The translations under genes and the position numbers were made by a program. The notes below the pieces were generated by a model, which made no database searches, was not told where the DNA came from, and worked only from the letters and a program-made list of their open reading frames with translations. 64,000 nucleotides of DNA, taken from the NCBI GenBank assembly GCA_036244855.1, contig BQKZ01000037.1, positions 128,844 through 192,843 of the forward strand. The letters are read 5' to 3'. Positions 1 to 12,564 of this stretch are shown here, piece by piece; position 1 is the first letter of the stretch, and the number at the start of each line of letters is the position of its first letter. The stretch comes from Temnopleurus reevesii. Taxonomy: Eukaryota; Echinodermata; Echinoidea; Temnopleuroida; Temnopleuridae.

Positions 1-760
1 CTCCAATTCTAGACGCAAATTATTTTTTTAAATATTGCATTATCCAAGATATTCAAGAGTTTTAATTCTTTTTGTAACATATGGGTGCATAATGATATTC
101 ATTCTTTATGCAAGCCCAAGTGCATTATAGGAAAGTGAGCAGAATTATAACAAGACTGCTATCTAAGTGACTATTTCGCATTGATGAAAGCATACGGCTC
201 TGGTAAGGTCTCACAAAAGTATTCAACATTATCGCATGAATATCACAATGCCTCATCTAATCTTTATGTATCATTCTAATCTTTATGTTTCAAATAATAA
301 AATTTGAAGCGGAAGAGGTTGTCTGGAATTGGGTCTCCTGTTTATCACAAGATTTGTATGAGACAAAATCATGACACTGAACTGCAAAAGCAGACAAGGT
401 AAGTCCGTTGCGAAATTTGTAATTAGGTAAAAAGTTATATAAATGTTTGATTGGCTGAGCACGAATTAGGTTAGACTTTTACGTGACTGATAAGAGGCTT
501 GAGGCTCAAAGTTTTCTTGCATTGAATGATCACTTCTTGATCTTTATCTATAAAAATCTGAGAAATTGTATCATCTACATTCTCCTTTATCAGACAATCT
601 AGGTATAATGTGAAATTATTTATCTATCCCTAATTATAATAATGAATATTATAAGATGCAGCGATTAATCTTCTTATATCTTATTCAATAAGGACGGATA
701 CATATTACAAACCATGGCAATCTAGGACTAATCTTCCAAATTCTGATGATAATGATGAAC
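1..760. other. AT-rich non-coding stretch
   Basis: No open frame with coding character is seen. A GTAAGT donor-like word lies at 399-404 after GACAAG, but there is no supporting frame or acceptor, so it is probably chance. Confidence 0.5.
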
Positions 761-769
761 AAGAAAGAA

Positions 770-1130
770 AGAATGTGGGATGAGGAGGTGGGGAGAAGAG
801 AGGGGATGGGAGTAGGGAAGGAAGATGGGAAGAAGGAGGGAAGGGAGAAGATAAGAAGGGTAGGCAGGGGCAAATGAGAGAGGGGAGAGGAAAAGGAGGA
901 AGAATGGATGCGGGAGGGAGGAGGAAGAGGAGAGAATAGACAGGAGGATCAGGAGCAGGAGGGAGGGAAGGAAGGAGGAGGAGGAGGGAAAAAGGAGGAG
1001 GAGGAAGAGGATGATGATTGGAAAGAGAGAGAGAGAGAGAGAGAGAGAACAAGGCGATTGGCAAGATGGGAGATGAGAAAGATTAATGGATAGAAGAAGA
1101 TAGAGGAGAAAAAGGAGAAAATCAATTAAT
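770..1130. repeat. Polypurine (GA/GGA-rich) tract with a GA microsatellite
   Basis: The plus strand is almost entirely A and G, dominated by GGAGGA, GGGAAG and GAGGAAG words, with an uninterrupted GA run near 1025-1048. The open frames seen on both strands here follow from low complexity (Ser/Leu/Pro-rich one way, Glu/Gly/Arg-rich the other) and are not genes. Purine-only tracts of this kind can form triplex DNA. Confidence 0.85.
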
Positions 1131-2561
1131 GTTAGAATATCTTTATTATCCATATGAATTCATTACCTAAAATAAGAACGCAAGTAGCTACTTCTAAAAC
1201 TTTGTTACCCAAGGATCTTGGACGACACAAATATTTGCTCTGGATTTCTATCACACCGGAGCAAACTTTTGGGGTCATCTTATCAACGTAAAATAACTGT
1301 GATTAAATAAAGAACACCTCATTATCAGTGAGACTGGAGCGCCAATGTAAATACATCTTAACCTCATTTTCTTTTATCGTTATATTTATTCGGGACAATA
1401 AAGTTTACCAATAAACTACAACATTTCGATCAAAATAGAATGTTTTCAAACAAACTATAGAGCTGAACGTTCTGATTGATATTCTCGTTTGGGGAGATAA
1501 ACAGAAATTCACTATGACCAAAATGAAATTAGACTCTTTCTTGAAGTACATAACTGCTATTTACCTCCATGTTGTTTGCAGGTAATTAACATTAATCATG
1601 TCACCCACAAAACCTAATGTCATCATGTTAGAGGCCATAGAACATCATCAACTTCAACATTTTTCTCTTTTGGTCTTAAAGTTTGTTATAGTTGTTTTTG
1701 CAAGACAGAACTGTTTCATTGAATAGCTTTATTGATTTATACCACTTGTGATGGGCACTAAGGATTTCAAGTCGACCGTTCGTGAGATCATGAGTATGGG
1801 TCTAAAATAGTTTAATAGGGAGAGTTTAAAAACACACTTCTATGTCAATCACTAAACATATGGTTAGTTGAGAATGTTTTTTTAACCTTTTTAAAACAAA
1901 AATTGACCGATCAAGTTGTGGAAACTGTAATCAAATATTCAAAAGAGTTGTCTATATGTGTAGATGATATCCCTTTAGCAGGACGCTTCATTAAAATGTT
2001 ATGGATAACCTCACCATGATTACATTTACGTTCACCATAATTTCCATTGTGGCATACATGTATATCTATATTTTTCAGAAACTTCATTTTCAGGTAGCAA
2101 AGTTCCCAAACTTCTTTCTTCCATCTGTTTTTCATCTGAAAAAGACGAGAGCATCTAATTTTCTTTCTCTTTCTATAAACCGTTGTTTCTTCAGGCTCAA
2201 AGTGATTCCTACGTGACAGGTCATGGGTCAAACTTTGCTCAGTGCCTTCACCAATCTCATGAGGGGTCATAGTCTTAAAGTACAAACCCTTGAACGTGAT
2301 GTTCTGAAATGATGTTCTGAAATGATTTCAAAATCATTGATGTTTGTCTTCATCTTCTAAACAAAAATAATAAAAAGTCCTCAAAAATTGGCATTTTGGA
2401 AAATGGAACCATATCTGCTTAAAAATTATCTAAAAAATAAAATTAGTGATGTGGCAAGCTATCTGAAATAAACCGAAAGCCTGCAATTCAAGACTACGGA
2501 CACGATTCTTCACAAGACTATGGTACACGTTGTAAGGATGTTTCCTTCGTCGAGATTCAAC
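1131..2561. other. AT-rich non-coding stretch
   Basis: No recognisable gene. Around 2306-2335 a short GATGTTCTGAAAT word is repeated in tandem and followed by a small inverted repeat. The 124-codon minus-strand frame at 2285-1911 has no family signature and overlaps AT-rich sequence. Confidence 0.45.
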
Positions 2562-2598
2562 ATGGCGGGGGATTTTATTTTCTCCCTCACACGGCGTG
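2562..2598 (+). CDS. Possible first coding exon (12 codons)
   Basis: An ATG in the context CAACATGG opens a frame reading MAGDFIFSLTRR. It is followed one base later by a strong GTAAGT splice donor at 2599-2604, which would make a 37-nt coding part of a first exon in phase 1. ATGGCGGGG is a common start-codon neighbourhood in animal genes and is locally GC-rich against an AT-rich background. No product can be named from 12 residues and no partner exon was found downstream. The start-plus-donor pairing could be coincidence. Confidence 0.15.
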
Positions 2599-2604
2599 GT
2601 AAGT

Positions 2605-5600
2605 GCATGTTCGGGAAAGGTAGAACCGTCATGAAGCTTCCGCGATTACACATGGGTATCTGAAAGACGGGTTCCCTCTGTCCTACTCAACCCCCAAATT
2701 CTTATGGCAAAGAACAGCTAGTGCCATCTGGGTGTATTTCAATGTAACACTTTTTGATTACTCAAAGGGTAAACTGTCAGCCTATGCTGTCAAGTATTTC
2801 ACTGTATAATACGAAGTGAACTTGGGCATACTGTCCATTATCTTCGAATTGTAGAAGAATTTTGACAAATCAAATTAAAATTCTAAGACGGATAATAATG
2901 ATTGTGTGAGGAACATTTAAGATGCAGAGGACTAGATACCCTTACTGAGCAAATTTCATAAAGGCAGAATAATTTTGTCCCAAATTTTGAAGTGAATTTG
3001 AAGAGAAAACTTCCAATGTTCAGAAGAGATCTTTAAAAACCGGTTTCAACCGCATTTCGTCTCTTTTCAAGCTTGAGAGGCTACTAGATGCAATGCTCAG
3101 TTTAATACACACACGCTCTTACTATAAATTGCAACTTTTTGATGTTTTCTTTAATATCAAATTTCGAATTTCATTTACAGGACTAACAGACCAACAAAAT
3201 TCATTCACATTTCACAAACGTTTTGTGTTACAGAAAATAAAGCAAACATAGAGATCTATAGTTTGCTTGAGATTATTTCAATTGACTCAATTTTATAATT
3301 TTTCCCCATTCCATTCATAGATTAAATCTTGAAAAACCCAAGTAAATACATGAATAATTTGGGGGGTGGGGGAACACCTTTGGTTTTTATTTTCATTTCT
3401 AGCGTTGATCTCCTATTGGAAATAATTGCATCCTATTCCAAAACCTGTCCTGCTTTCTTTTGTTGTGATTCCAGATCAGCTTTGTGGTTTCAAATTTTAT
3501 CTTGTTATCTTGAAATGGGAAACCCTATATTTCTGACTAATCCAACCAAAGACCTTTACATATTTTTCCCCATCTCCTGCCATATTTCACCCCGATTGGG
3601 AACGTGTCAGATTCATGAAAAAACAAAAACAAAATCTGTTCAAGCGTATTGTGTCTCTTGGTACATTTTCATGGTTTCGTACCTATTGTTTCAGGGATAA
3701 CTTCACAAGCCTTTGGGATTATGTTATTGTGCAAATTCAACACTCTTTTGATGTTAGTATAATGAAAATGCATTATCTATTGGCAGATGCGAAACCACAT
3801 TTATTCGGCTTTATGGCAACAGTTATCATCAGACACATAGAGATATCTATGTCAAACTTTCCAATCAACATTCACCCTTAAATGTTATCACATTTAAAAA
3901 TTCATTTATTTTGTTTTCTTTGAATCCAATGATTTTTTTTACTTCATACAAAGTTCCATGTATGTACTGAAATAGCCTACCACAGACATACTGAAATATA
4001 TGGGGAAAAATCAATTAAATGCTATAAATGCTATAAATAACAGCTATAAATATCATGCTCCTAAGTTAAGTAAAAAAAAAACAAGCACTTTTTACGTAAT
4101 TTGCAACTATAATGTTGAAATAACTATACGATTTTATCATTCAATACTCAACGCTATTATATTTAATTATTACAGGTTTTGCATAGGGATTCTATGGTTT
4201 CAGTACAAGCAAATGAGTGTGATATAACAAAATTTAGAGCTAGAATGCTCTAATTTGCACAAACTTAATTATGGCTTTCTATAGCTAATCATAGAAAATA
4301 TTTGTCCCTTATTTCATAATCGTTTATTTTATCCTCTCTTCTGCCAGATCTTCTTACTCAGATCCTTTGCTAACAGGTCACCTTTCTGGGGCAGAGGTTG
4401 CTCTATTTAATTTAACAACCTAATGCCCAGAGTCATGTTCTCTGCATGATCTAGTTTCCACCGGTATAGTCTTGTCAACAACCAATAGCAGGCCTTTGAA
4501 ATGAATTCACGATAGGATTTGGAAGCAAAATACCAGGAGAAAATATGACTTGACTCCAGCCTTCAAAGTATGAAATGTCTGGTCAGAATTCAGCTTCGAT
4601 CTTAGTGGAACATTTCATGAGGACAGGTGGGGTTATTGAAGAATTTTTAGTTTGACAACATTTTCATTCCTGTTTCATCAAGCATAAAAATGATTTTTAC
4701 AACCAAGAATGGTTTTATGCAAGGTGGCCTATAAGGAGTGGAACAAAATTCTTCATTTGACTAAACTTAATTATACCAGCTTATTGGTATAATAATTCTT
4801 AATCTAATTCATCAAACTATTAAATATTTTATGGCAAGGATGAGGGACCCGAAAGGGGATGTTTCAGCTTTTCTCGAAATAATGTAGAAGATAACCAATC
4901 CCCTAAAAAAGATTGTAGCCAAGTCAATATTATGACAATGATAACTAGACTCAACTTTATAATACCCCTTAGCCTAAAACCATATTATTAGCCTAAAATC
5001 AATAGTTGCCATATATATGGAAGATTTATGGAATGTTTTTAAGGCAATATTCACATGTAAGTTACAGTATTTTTGACAAGATTGTATACTTTAGTACATG
5101 TAATAACATCACAAAATCCGTGATTGATTACTAATTTGGAACAAATATCAAAGACTTTTCATTTATAAATGTGACATCAATCACAAGATATTCAATATTG
5201 GCACTCATTAAGGAACAAGTTGGTTGAAAAAAATGTGATATAGAAAGTCAAATCTTAATTCATGGCTTGTGAAAGTTGGATAGTGCTGCAAAAAATACTC
5301 TCATTTGAAAGGTTGCAAAGAAAAAAAATCTGATGGTTTTCAAATTGCCTACAAGTATTGTACCAATTTTTAATTTAACATTTTCTATCTTCTTTTTCTT
5401 TCAGAGGTTGATTAAATATTGATTTAAATATTGAGGTTGATTAAATATAAAGGTTGAATTATGTCAAACATTGCACCATCATGAATATTGTCTCATTATA
5501 ACTTTCTTGCAACCTAGGACAAGGGAGAATACCATTATATTTAGATAACATGACGTGAAAACTTATTTTGAAATTAGATATCGGCATTAGTGTAGATTCA
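2605..5600. other. AT-rich non-coding stretch
   Basis: Frames at 3329-3881 and 4000-4227 are AT-rich, lack family motifs and are not supported as genes. A G-rich run lies at 3361-3372. Around 5405-5455 the word AGGTTGATTAAATAT recurs as short direct repeats. If the minus-strand exon at 5953-5890 is real, this stretch is its first intron or later. Confidence 0.45.
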
Positions 5601-5866
5601 ATTCATGGTACATGGTCAATGTGGCCGTTTTTCTCGGCTTGGGAGCTATAGGGGGAAGGTTGCAGATGGGGAGGGTTGGGGTGTGGGGTAGGGAATGAGG
5701 GGTAGGGGAAGAGGGGTAGGGTGGGGATGGAGTTTGCTGACCGAATGTTCAACATGGATATGATTGAGAAACATACCAAAATATGGGAACATATTGTCAA
5801 CAAGGTATATTTTTCATTTGATAGAGAAAGGAGTACAAACCGGAGGCATGGATGGGGTAGGATGTT

Positions 5867-5879
5867 GGGGGGGGGGGGG
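5867..5879. repeat. Homopolymer G run (13 G)
   Basis: Thirteen consecutive G on the plus strand, just inside the proposed intron that starts at 5889 on the minus strand. On the transcribed strand this reads as a C run shortly after the splice donor. Confidence 0.9.
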
Positions 5880-5889
5880 TGGTACTTAC

Positions 5890-5953
5890 ACACAACACGC
5901 ATCTTGCCCTCTGCCGACTTGCCCTGAAGTTTCTTCTCCGTCTTGCCCGACAT
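5890..5953 (-). CDS. Candidate first coding exon of an unidentified minus-strand gene
   Basis: On the minus strand an ATG at 5953-5951 opens a frame that starts MSGKTEKKLQGKSAEG and ends KMRVV after 64 nt. A perfect GTAAGT donor follows at 5889-5884, leaving intron phase 1. The frame stays open upstream for 33 codons to a TAA but has no further ATG (a GTG is at 6052), so ATG 5953 is the first usable start. The exon is GC- and CpG-rich, unlike the surrounding DNA, and lies just below a CpG-rich block. The peptide is lysine-rich and charged, with no signal peptide. A basic tail ending in a short hydrophobic strand is compatible with, for example, the approach to a FERM domain in protein 4.1 relatives, but that is speculation. 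No second exon was identified in 1-5880, so the gene probably continues left of the window. Confidence 0.35.
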
Positions 5954-6620
5954 GAGAAAAACCTGGTCCGCCGAACCACGACGCTCTACGATAGCCAACA
6001 GTACCTCCAAGAATATAATCCAACCGCATACATATACGGCGGGGCGCAGCACAGATATCCAGAGTTAACACTTTCCAAGCGATCTACCCTTTGCCCAAAA
6101 AGCACAGGGGGGCTAGCTATGCCCTCCACTATCCTACACACATGCTTTCAGCCACATGAACATGGTACAGGAATCGAGATGAGATGCAGACAGCATACAC
6201 GGGGACACACTACATGTATCTCGAGGTTGATCCACGCAAAAAGAAATTCCTGGGGGTCACTAAATGGATGGCTAATTCCTTGGATTGACTAACTTCTTGG
6301 CGATATGAACGTCTAATGCTGCGAAAGTCCCGTGCATTGCGAGCGATTCACAAGCAAGGCCTATCCATCAAAGCTCCTGTGGAACTCGTTGCATCAATGA
6401 ATGAATGAATGAAACGGGGAAGAGAGAGAGAGCGGCACCGAGCACAGCCGAAGAAAGCACGAGAAAGAACAAGAGAACGATCGGCAGTCGTTCGTGGTCT
6501 GCATATAGAATCCTCACTCTACACAGCCTGCGAGTAGCTAGCGCTGCAGTGCGTGTAGACTCCTGCTATTCCTATATACAGAAATAGCGGGGGAAACCTT
6601 GCCGAACGCTTAGATTGTGA
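5954..6620 (-). promoter_or_regulatory. CpG-rich promoter/5'UTR region with TATA-like box
   Basis: This block has many CpG dinucleotides (GCGG, CGATCG, GCGAG, CGTTCG), whereas most of the window is CpG-poor, which fits an unmethylated or recently active promoter region. On the minus strand TGTATATAGG (6580-6571) is TATA-like, and transcription would start near 6550-6540, giving a 5'UTR of roughly 590 nt before ATG 5953. A small AATG microsatellite is at 6396-6413 and a GA run at 6421-6431. No exact start site can be fixed from sequence alone. Confidence 0.35.
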
Positions 6621-6806
6621 ATGAAGCTAACACACTGACTTGCGTACAACGCACATGGATAGCAATACGACATGACCCGCTCCGTGCATCTAATGGGGTA
6701 CTCCCAAGCTTTGCCGGTATCTGGATTCCCCTATCTATTCTACACCGGTACCGTGTACAATACCAGTGCACATGTGCCACGCTATATAGTCAGCTATATA
6801 GTCACG

Positions 6807-6824
6807 GTGTGTGTGTGTGTGTGT
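6807..6824. repeat. (GT)9 microsatellite
   Basis: Nine GT units, followed by a further short GTGTGT after one interruption. Two TATATAGTCA words precede it at about 6783-6801. Confidence 0.9.
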
Positions 6825-7573
6825 CTTCGAGTGTGTAAGGTTCCACTCAGTCATTGATATGTGTTTGCGTTCTGTGTGCGGCAAACAGATAGGTGGGTGA
6901 GAGAAAGACAGAAAGAGAGAGAAAGAGGGAAAGAGAGATCTAAAGAGAGAAAAGAGGGCCTTGGAGAGCTCATTTGGTACCTTGCTCTGTGTGTGCTCAC
7001 ATGCCAAGTTCCATTGTGTTAATAACGGCCTTATGCCATTACACATACACACACCCTCTCCCTCACACACACAGTGAACAGTCATAGGGTAACACACGCT
7101 TTGTGAATTCTAATGCCCTTTGAGCTGTCTCATGACCTCAACTGGGCTGGAAAAAAGATTTATACTAGTCTTTGCATTTCAACCTTTTTACAGCTTTCAA
7201 GATACTATCAACGGAATAATTATTCAAACCTAGCTAGACAAAAATCCTAAAATATTGTTCTGATATGGTTTGGATATGCAAAGATGTTAAGCTACATAAG
7301 ACTGAAAATCCAGTATTCAGTTCAACCGAAGAGGGCTTCTCTTTTCATTTTTCAGCAGAAATTTGCATGAAAAATGTTGCTTCTGTAAATATTTGTAATA
7401 CTTACATTATTTTCAAAGCAAATAACTAGAGGTAAATGGCAAATGGAGGTAAATGGCAAATATAAATTAGTAAAAAGCTTTAGCCTACCCTCCAATAAAT
7501 GAGGCAAACTGTCACATTCAGTTTGCATAGGCCTATATTCTCTACAAAGTTGATACTGGTTAATATCATCCAG
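6825..7573. other. Non-coding flank with GA-rich and CA-rich patches
   Basis: Short GA-rich (6898-6955) and CA-rich (7040-7075) simple sequence, then AT-rich DNA. AGGTAAATGGCAAAT is repeated in tandem at about 7430-7460. No gene is supported. Confidence 0.45.
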
Positions 7574-7594
7574 CCCCCCCCCCCAAAAAAAAAA
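7574..7594. repeat. C11-A10 junction homopolymer
   Basis: Eleven C followed immediately by ten A. The same C-run/A-run junction recurs at 30636-30655, 52745-52765 and 54342 onward. Confidence 0.9.
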
Positions 7595-7769
7595 CACCCA
7601 AGAATTGACGATAACTATGGATCCATTGGAGGAATGAGGTCTGCATGTTTTGTACTTGATATTCAATTTCGATTCCCTGCCTCCCTCCATTGGCCCTGAT
7701 CAGACTGTTACAAAATAACCAGCCTTGACCTCAAGGGGGCTCTCTTCAGCATTGTCTGGAGATGACATG

Positions 7770-8160
7770 AAAAACATGGGGAAAGAGACAGGGAATGAGG
7801 GAGAGGGGGTAAGGGGGCAGGGAAAAGAGAAGAAGTAAAAGACATAGAAGTGGAAAGCAGAGGAAGAGACCAAAGGGGAAAGAGGGAAAGGAAAAGAAGA
7901 GGAGAACAAGTGAAAAAGATAGAAGAGGAGAAAGAAAGATATAGAAGAGAAGAAAGAAAGAGATAGAAGAGGAGAAAGAGAGAAAACAAAAAAAGAGAAA
8001 GACAGAAAGAAATAGAAGAGAAAGATAGACGAGGAGAAAGAGCAAAAAAATGTAGAAGAGAACGATAGAAAGAGAGAGAAGAAGAGAAGATAGAGAGAAA
8101 GAGATTAAAGAGGAGAAAGAGAGAGGAAGAGATAGAGGAAGAGTAAAATGAGAGAAGGAG
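7770..8160. repeat. Polypurine tract with a degenerate ~22-bp unit
   Basis: About 390 bp in which the plus strand is nearly all A and G. The word ATAGAAGAG starts at 7919, 7941 and 7963, showing a 22-bp tandem period, with looser copies to about 8100. Overlapping minus-strand frames (Ser/Leu/Phe-rich) follow from the composition and are not genes. Confidence 0.85.
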
Positions 8161-8164
8161 TCTT

Positions 8165-11100
8165 CAGTCTTGGCCACAAAAATCTTGCTTTGACTCCTGG
8201 ACATAAATAATTGCAAAAAAAACCAAAAACATTTGAACTGTATGGAAGCCTGAATTAAAGAAAAATACATCATTTGTGTTCAATTAATCTTTCGTTCATT
8301 GCAAGTTAGAGAGTTCACATCAAATTCATTTCTATAATTTCCCAATGCTATGAGCATTGAGGACCCAGTCAACAAATGACCTCATGTAGGACATCATGGT
8401 CAAGTGCAAGGTCTGATTACACAAGACTAGCAAAGGCTCAAAGGGGTGATCGTATGTTTTGCGGTTTCTACAAGTTTTGCTTCACTTTGTCTGCGCCTGG
8501 TGGGAGGGGAGGGGAGGGGGCAGGGGAGAAGACGTGGCAATATCTCATTCATAAAGAAAATTATCTGGGTTGATGAATTGGAGAATAGTATAAAGCATAC
8601 TCTGATTTACAGGCCCTTTAGAAAAGGATAGAATATCTGTTATGATCCATGTCTCTAAACATTCACATCCCACCCCCTTATAGTCAAGGGGTGGGGGTAA
8701 AATCATTAGACTCCTTCATTAAACGCTTGGGTATTTCCCTTATGGGTGGGATTGACAAATTAAAGAAAATATTAGAATTGATATTATAGACCGAGATATA
8801 TTGGTCAATTATTCAAATATTAATAATCCTCTGATTTAGGTTTTATTAAAGCCATAATATGACAAGTTGGGAATAAATGGACTGAAGACTCATAAAGAGA
8901 AGGGCCAAGGAGTGAAAACTAAGGCATTGCACACACTATTCCAATTAAAAAGATACTACAAATACAGGTTATTACATAAACTAATGCTTAAATGTTATTG
9001 CATATGTTCATAATTTCAACCTGCATCAAAGATTGTTAGTAATATGGGACTCAACTGAGCCAAACCAAGGTGCTCAAACCTTGAAGCAGAAGTGTAAAAG
9101 CCATCATATGAACAGTAACCTTGCAAACAGGTATACTACAATACAAAGAATCGTGGGATGACACCATACATACTAACGATCACATTGAAATAATAGACAT
9201 AAAACACATTTCAATAGCATGTCCATATACTGGTCGCTACGTCAGGCATTCTTTGCGTTCATGCAGCAATCCCTTGTTTCTTTGTCAGCTCGTAAAGACA
9301 CTGATGATTTATCCCTATCTCGTAACACAATTTTAGAGCCCTGCAATCTGATACAATAATGATAATTGAACTTTACATGACACCCTCAGCACATTAACGA
9401 GTGATACGACTGAAAGGTAAACTAGGGGTCAGGAAGGACAATGTGTTCCCAAGTAATTAATATCTTTATTAGCCATCCACTTGGGAAAAACATGACTATA
9501 TATATGTTTTATTGCTGTATTTACCTTAAACCCGATTTATGGATTATGACAGATGAAAAAGATCAGTGCTATTGAATCAGACTCCCATCCCAATAACAAT
9601 ATTAGCACATGAAAAATAAAAGAAAAATATGAAAAAATATATATATAATACAAGCTAAATTTAATAAAAATGAAATGTCAACAATTATATCAATCAGAAT
9701 TAAGATAGGAAAACAAATATGGCTGACAAACCAATACCTTTCAATTACGATGTCTTTGCTCCTAAAAATCTTTTAAATCCCTTATTCTAAATCTACTTTC
9801 AAAATGAGAAGGAAAAAACTGCACATGGAACAGATCAGGTGGGACGACATCAGATTTCATCTAATTACTCATTTAAAGTTTGTTCAATTTTGTGCAAATT
9901 GATTTTCTATTTTTATCAGAACTGAAAGTTCAGTTTCACTAGCAATGCTATATCTATCATCTTAACTTTGAGTAACCTCTTGTTTTTTAAATAAACACAC
10001 ACATATGATTTATGTTGAGCATCAAAAAAATGAAATCATGCATTTTTTCACAAAAGAAATCAATATCTTAATCTTGTAATTCATCCCAATCCCAAAAATA
10101 CATCTGAAAACCATGACTCAAAAAGGTTGCTTGCCTTTTATTTAGAGTTGACGGTGGGGTTTAAGAGCACATTGTGAGCAGCTTTTATTTTTGTTCCACT
10201 AAAAATAATCTCAGATCAAACATGAATGCAATAAAGTATTGATTTTTGGATAATATTGAATTGAACCTTGTTCATCATCAATAGTGTCTGTCTGTCAATT
10301 ACACACATTAATGACTTTGAGCAAACATCAATAAATACTTCTAACCTCAAAAATAAGCTTTTGGTTAATTATCCTTTTCAGGGGTTCATTCAAAATTGCA
10401 CGTAATTCTCTAATCATTCAGCCCGACTTTCACACAGGGAGGAAAACAATTGGAAATCGGCGATGAGCTAATCAACTACTTTTCAAATCCAGCAATCCAG
10501 GAATCCAGCATTCGTTACACAGAATGAATGAGGAGTTGTCTGTCAAATTTGCCAATTGTAAGGATCCCCATCACACGCAGGGATCATGAAAACATTAAAA
10601 TTGTGAAACATCACCACTTTTGAACGAATTGTCTGATTTCCATCATATTTCCATTTTTTCATCACGAACGTTCCTGGGGTGGATTCTCTTTTGAGTATTA
10701 TGGTTGTTTCATTAATTAAATCATTTGATTTACACTCATCATCTCATTGTCCATTTTGAAATGTCTTTCATCTTTTACGTTCCTTTTATCTATATCATGA
10801 TTTATCTTAATCACCAAGAGGGCGTGAATTCTGTTATCCATCACAACTAAAAAGGAGAAGAACATTTGTATATTTCCTTAAAAGTAATGCTTTTTGACAA
10901 AATAGAAGACATAAAAAGACTGACGATAGAGGGCGATGACGGAATGGTCATTGACCCAGCCTTTTGAAAAAGCAAGATACCACCCCCCCCCCCTCCCATT
11001 TCTGGGGTTATCCATTCTCAGGCTAAAACACTCTCTACCACAACCCTTCGCCACTCTGGATTCAATTCCACTTCTTTAACACTTGTTTTCACCACAATCG

Positions 11101-12328
11101 CCACTCTTCAGATATCTCAATACATTCTGCCATGTTCGATTACTTGTTTCTCCGAATCATCCATACCTGTAATGGAGAATAAAGAATATTTCTTGAGCAT
11201 TTCCCTCTCATAACAAGTCTATATTCACGCAAGTAAAATTCTTCCTAAGTTTTAAGATGAATTCATGATGGTGTGTTCCCATTATTTGGGGAGAAATGAT
11301 GCTATGATTTTTCCCTGACTGGAAAATCCAAAAAGAATGTTTTGGTATAGTGGGAACCCTGGTTACCCGTTTGCATCATCATCTCTTTCAAGTTGATTTC
11401 CCATTCTTTTCTTTCCTTCAATTAAATTTTTTCTCACTTTTTCTACAAATACAATCATGTCGCTTAAAACATGTCTATACATCATTTTCAGGTTCTCTTT
11501 TGAAGTGAAAAGAACTCATCATGTCCACACATCTTGTTTCCTGAGACTTCTATATATAAAGAAAATAAAATGGTCACCGGAAATAGGAGTAGTCTGATTA
11601 CAAACTCAACTTTCCAAGCCTACGTTCAACCAGCCAACCACAGAATCAATACTCTCAGCTAAGCACATTTGGTTACCCTCTTAAAAAGGCCCCGTAAGAT
11701 TCAAATGAGTCTTCGGTTCAACAGACGAATACTGGTAAACTCTGCGGCAGCTTCTTTGGCTCGTGTTATTGACCGATAGGATAACCACCCTTCAAGAAAA
11801 ACGAACAAGAACGAGTGCTTGGATAAACTGGATAGATTGAATGAAATACGAGAGTGATAATAACTTTAAAATTTGTGGTTTGGGATTTCCTCCGCTTCTA
11901 TCCTTAGAGCTTTGAGTCCTTAGATAGTGGCCGGGAGCAAAATTATGTGTTTGGTGACTTTCCTGTTTTTCTTAATAAAACATCACAGTTTTGTTTAAGT
12001 ACAATAAGTCCACATGGAAAGTAATAGTCCTATTGGTTGAAAGTGAATGAGATTACAATTGAACTCAACAAGTGACAGTTGCTCTTCACTTCAAATCTGC
12101 AGGGTGAATATTGATCACCAATGCATTTCCTTTTTGTTATTGAAACTTTTTATTTAAGAGCTCAACATGTATTGTTCTGATGAAATGACAAAGAGATGAT
12201 ATCCATATTCCCATTTATAGAAATCACCATATTCGCATTTATACCCCCCTCTCTCTATATACTTATCACCATCTCTCTTTCTTCCCTTTCAATATGCAAT
12301 CATTTACATGTACCTCCCTCCCTTCAAT
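8165..12328. other. AT-rich non-coding stretch
   Basis: No gene is supported. A hairpin-prone pair of C-rich and G-rich words surrounds 8669-8697. A C run of about 12 is at 10982-10993. Poly-A and AT runs are frequent around 9610-9660. Nothing resembles a reverse transcriptase or transposase. Confidence 0.45.
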
Positions 12329-12352
12329 CCCCCCCCCCCCCCCCCCCCCCCC
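12329..12352. repeat. Homopolymer C run at a gap edge
   Basis: Twenty-four C directly before the N gap. A matching run of 13 C (12552-12564) follows the gap, so the gap was probably caused by failure to sequence through poly-C. Confidence 0.9.
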
Positions 12353-12551
12353 NNNNNNNNNNNNNNNNNNNNNNNNNNNNNNNNNNNNNNNNNNNNNNNN
12401 NNNNNNNNNNNNNNNNNNNNNNNNNNNNNNNNNNNNNNNNNNNNNNNNNNNNNNNNNNNNNNNNNNNNNNNNNNNNNNNNNNNNNNNNNNNNNNNNNNNN
12501 NNNNNNNNNNNNNNNNNNNNNNNNNNNNNNNNNNNNNNNNNNNNNNNNNNN
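12353..12551. other. Assembly gap (N)
   Basis: 199 unresolved bases flanked on both sides by poly-C. Open frames drawn through it are meaningless. Confidence 1.
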
Positions 12552-12564
12552 CCCCCCCCCCCCC

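Noticed and set aside
685..1153. Overlapping long frames on both strands
   Set aside because: They are products of an almost pure A/G tract; no start context, domain or normal amino-acid mix.
7708..8273. Minus-strand Ser/Leu/Phe-rich frames up to 175 codons
   Set aside because: Low-complexity polypyrimidine reading of the purine tract, in several frames at once.
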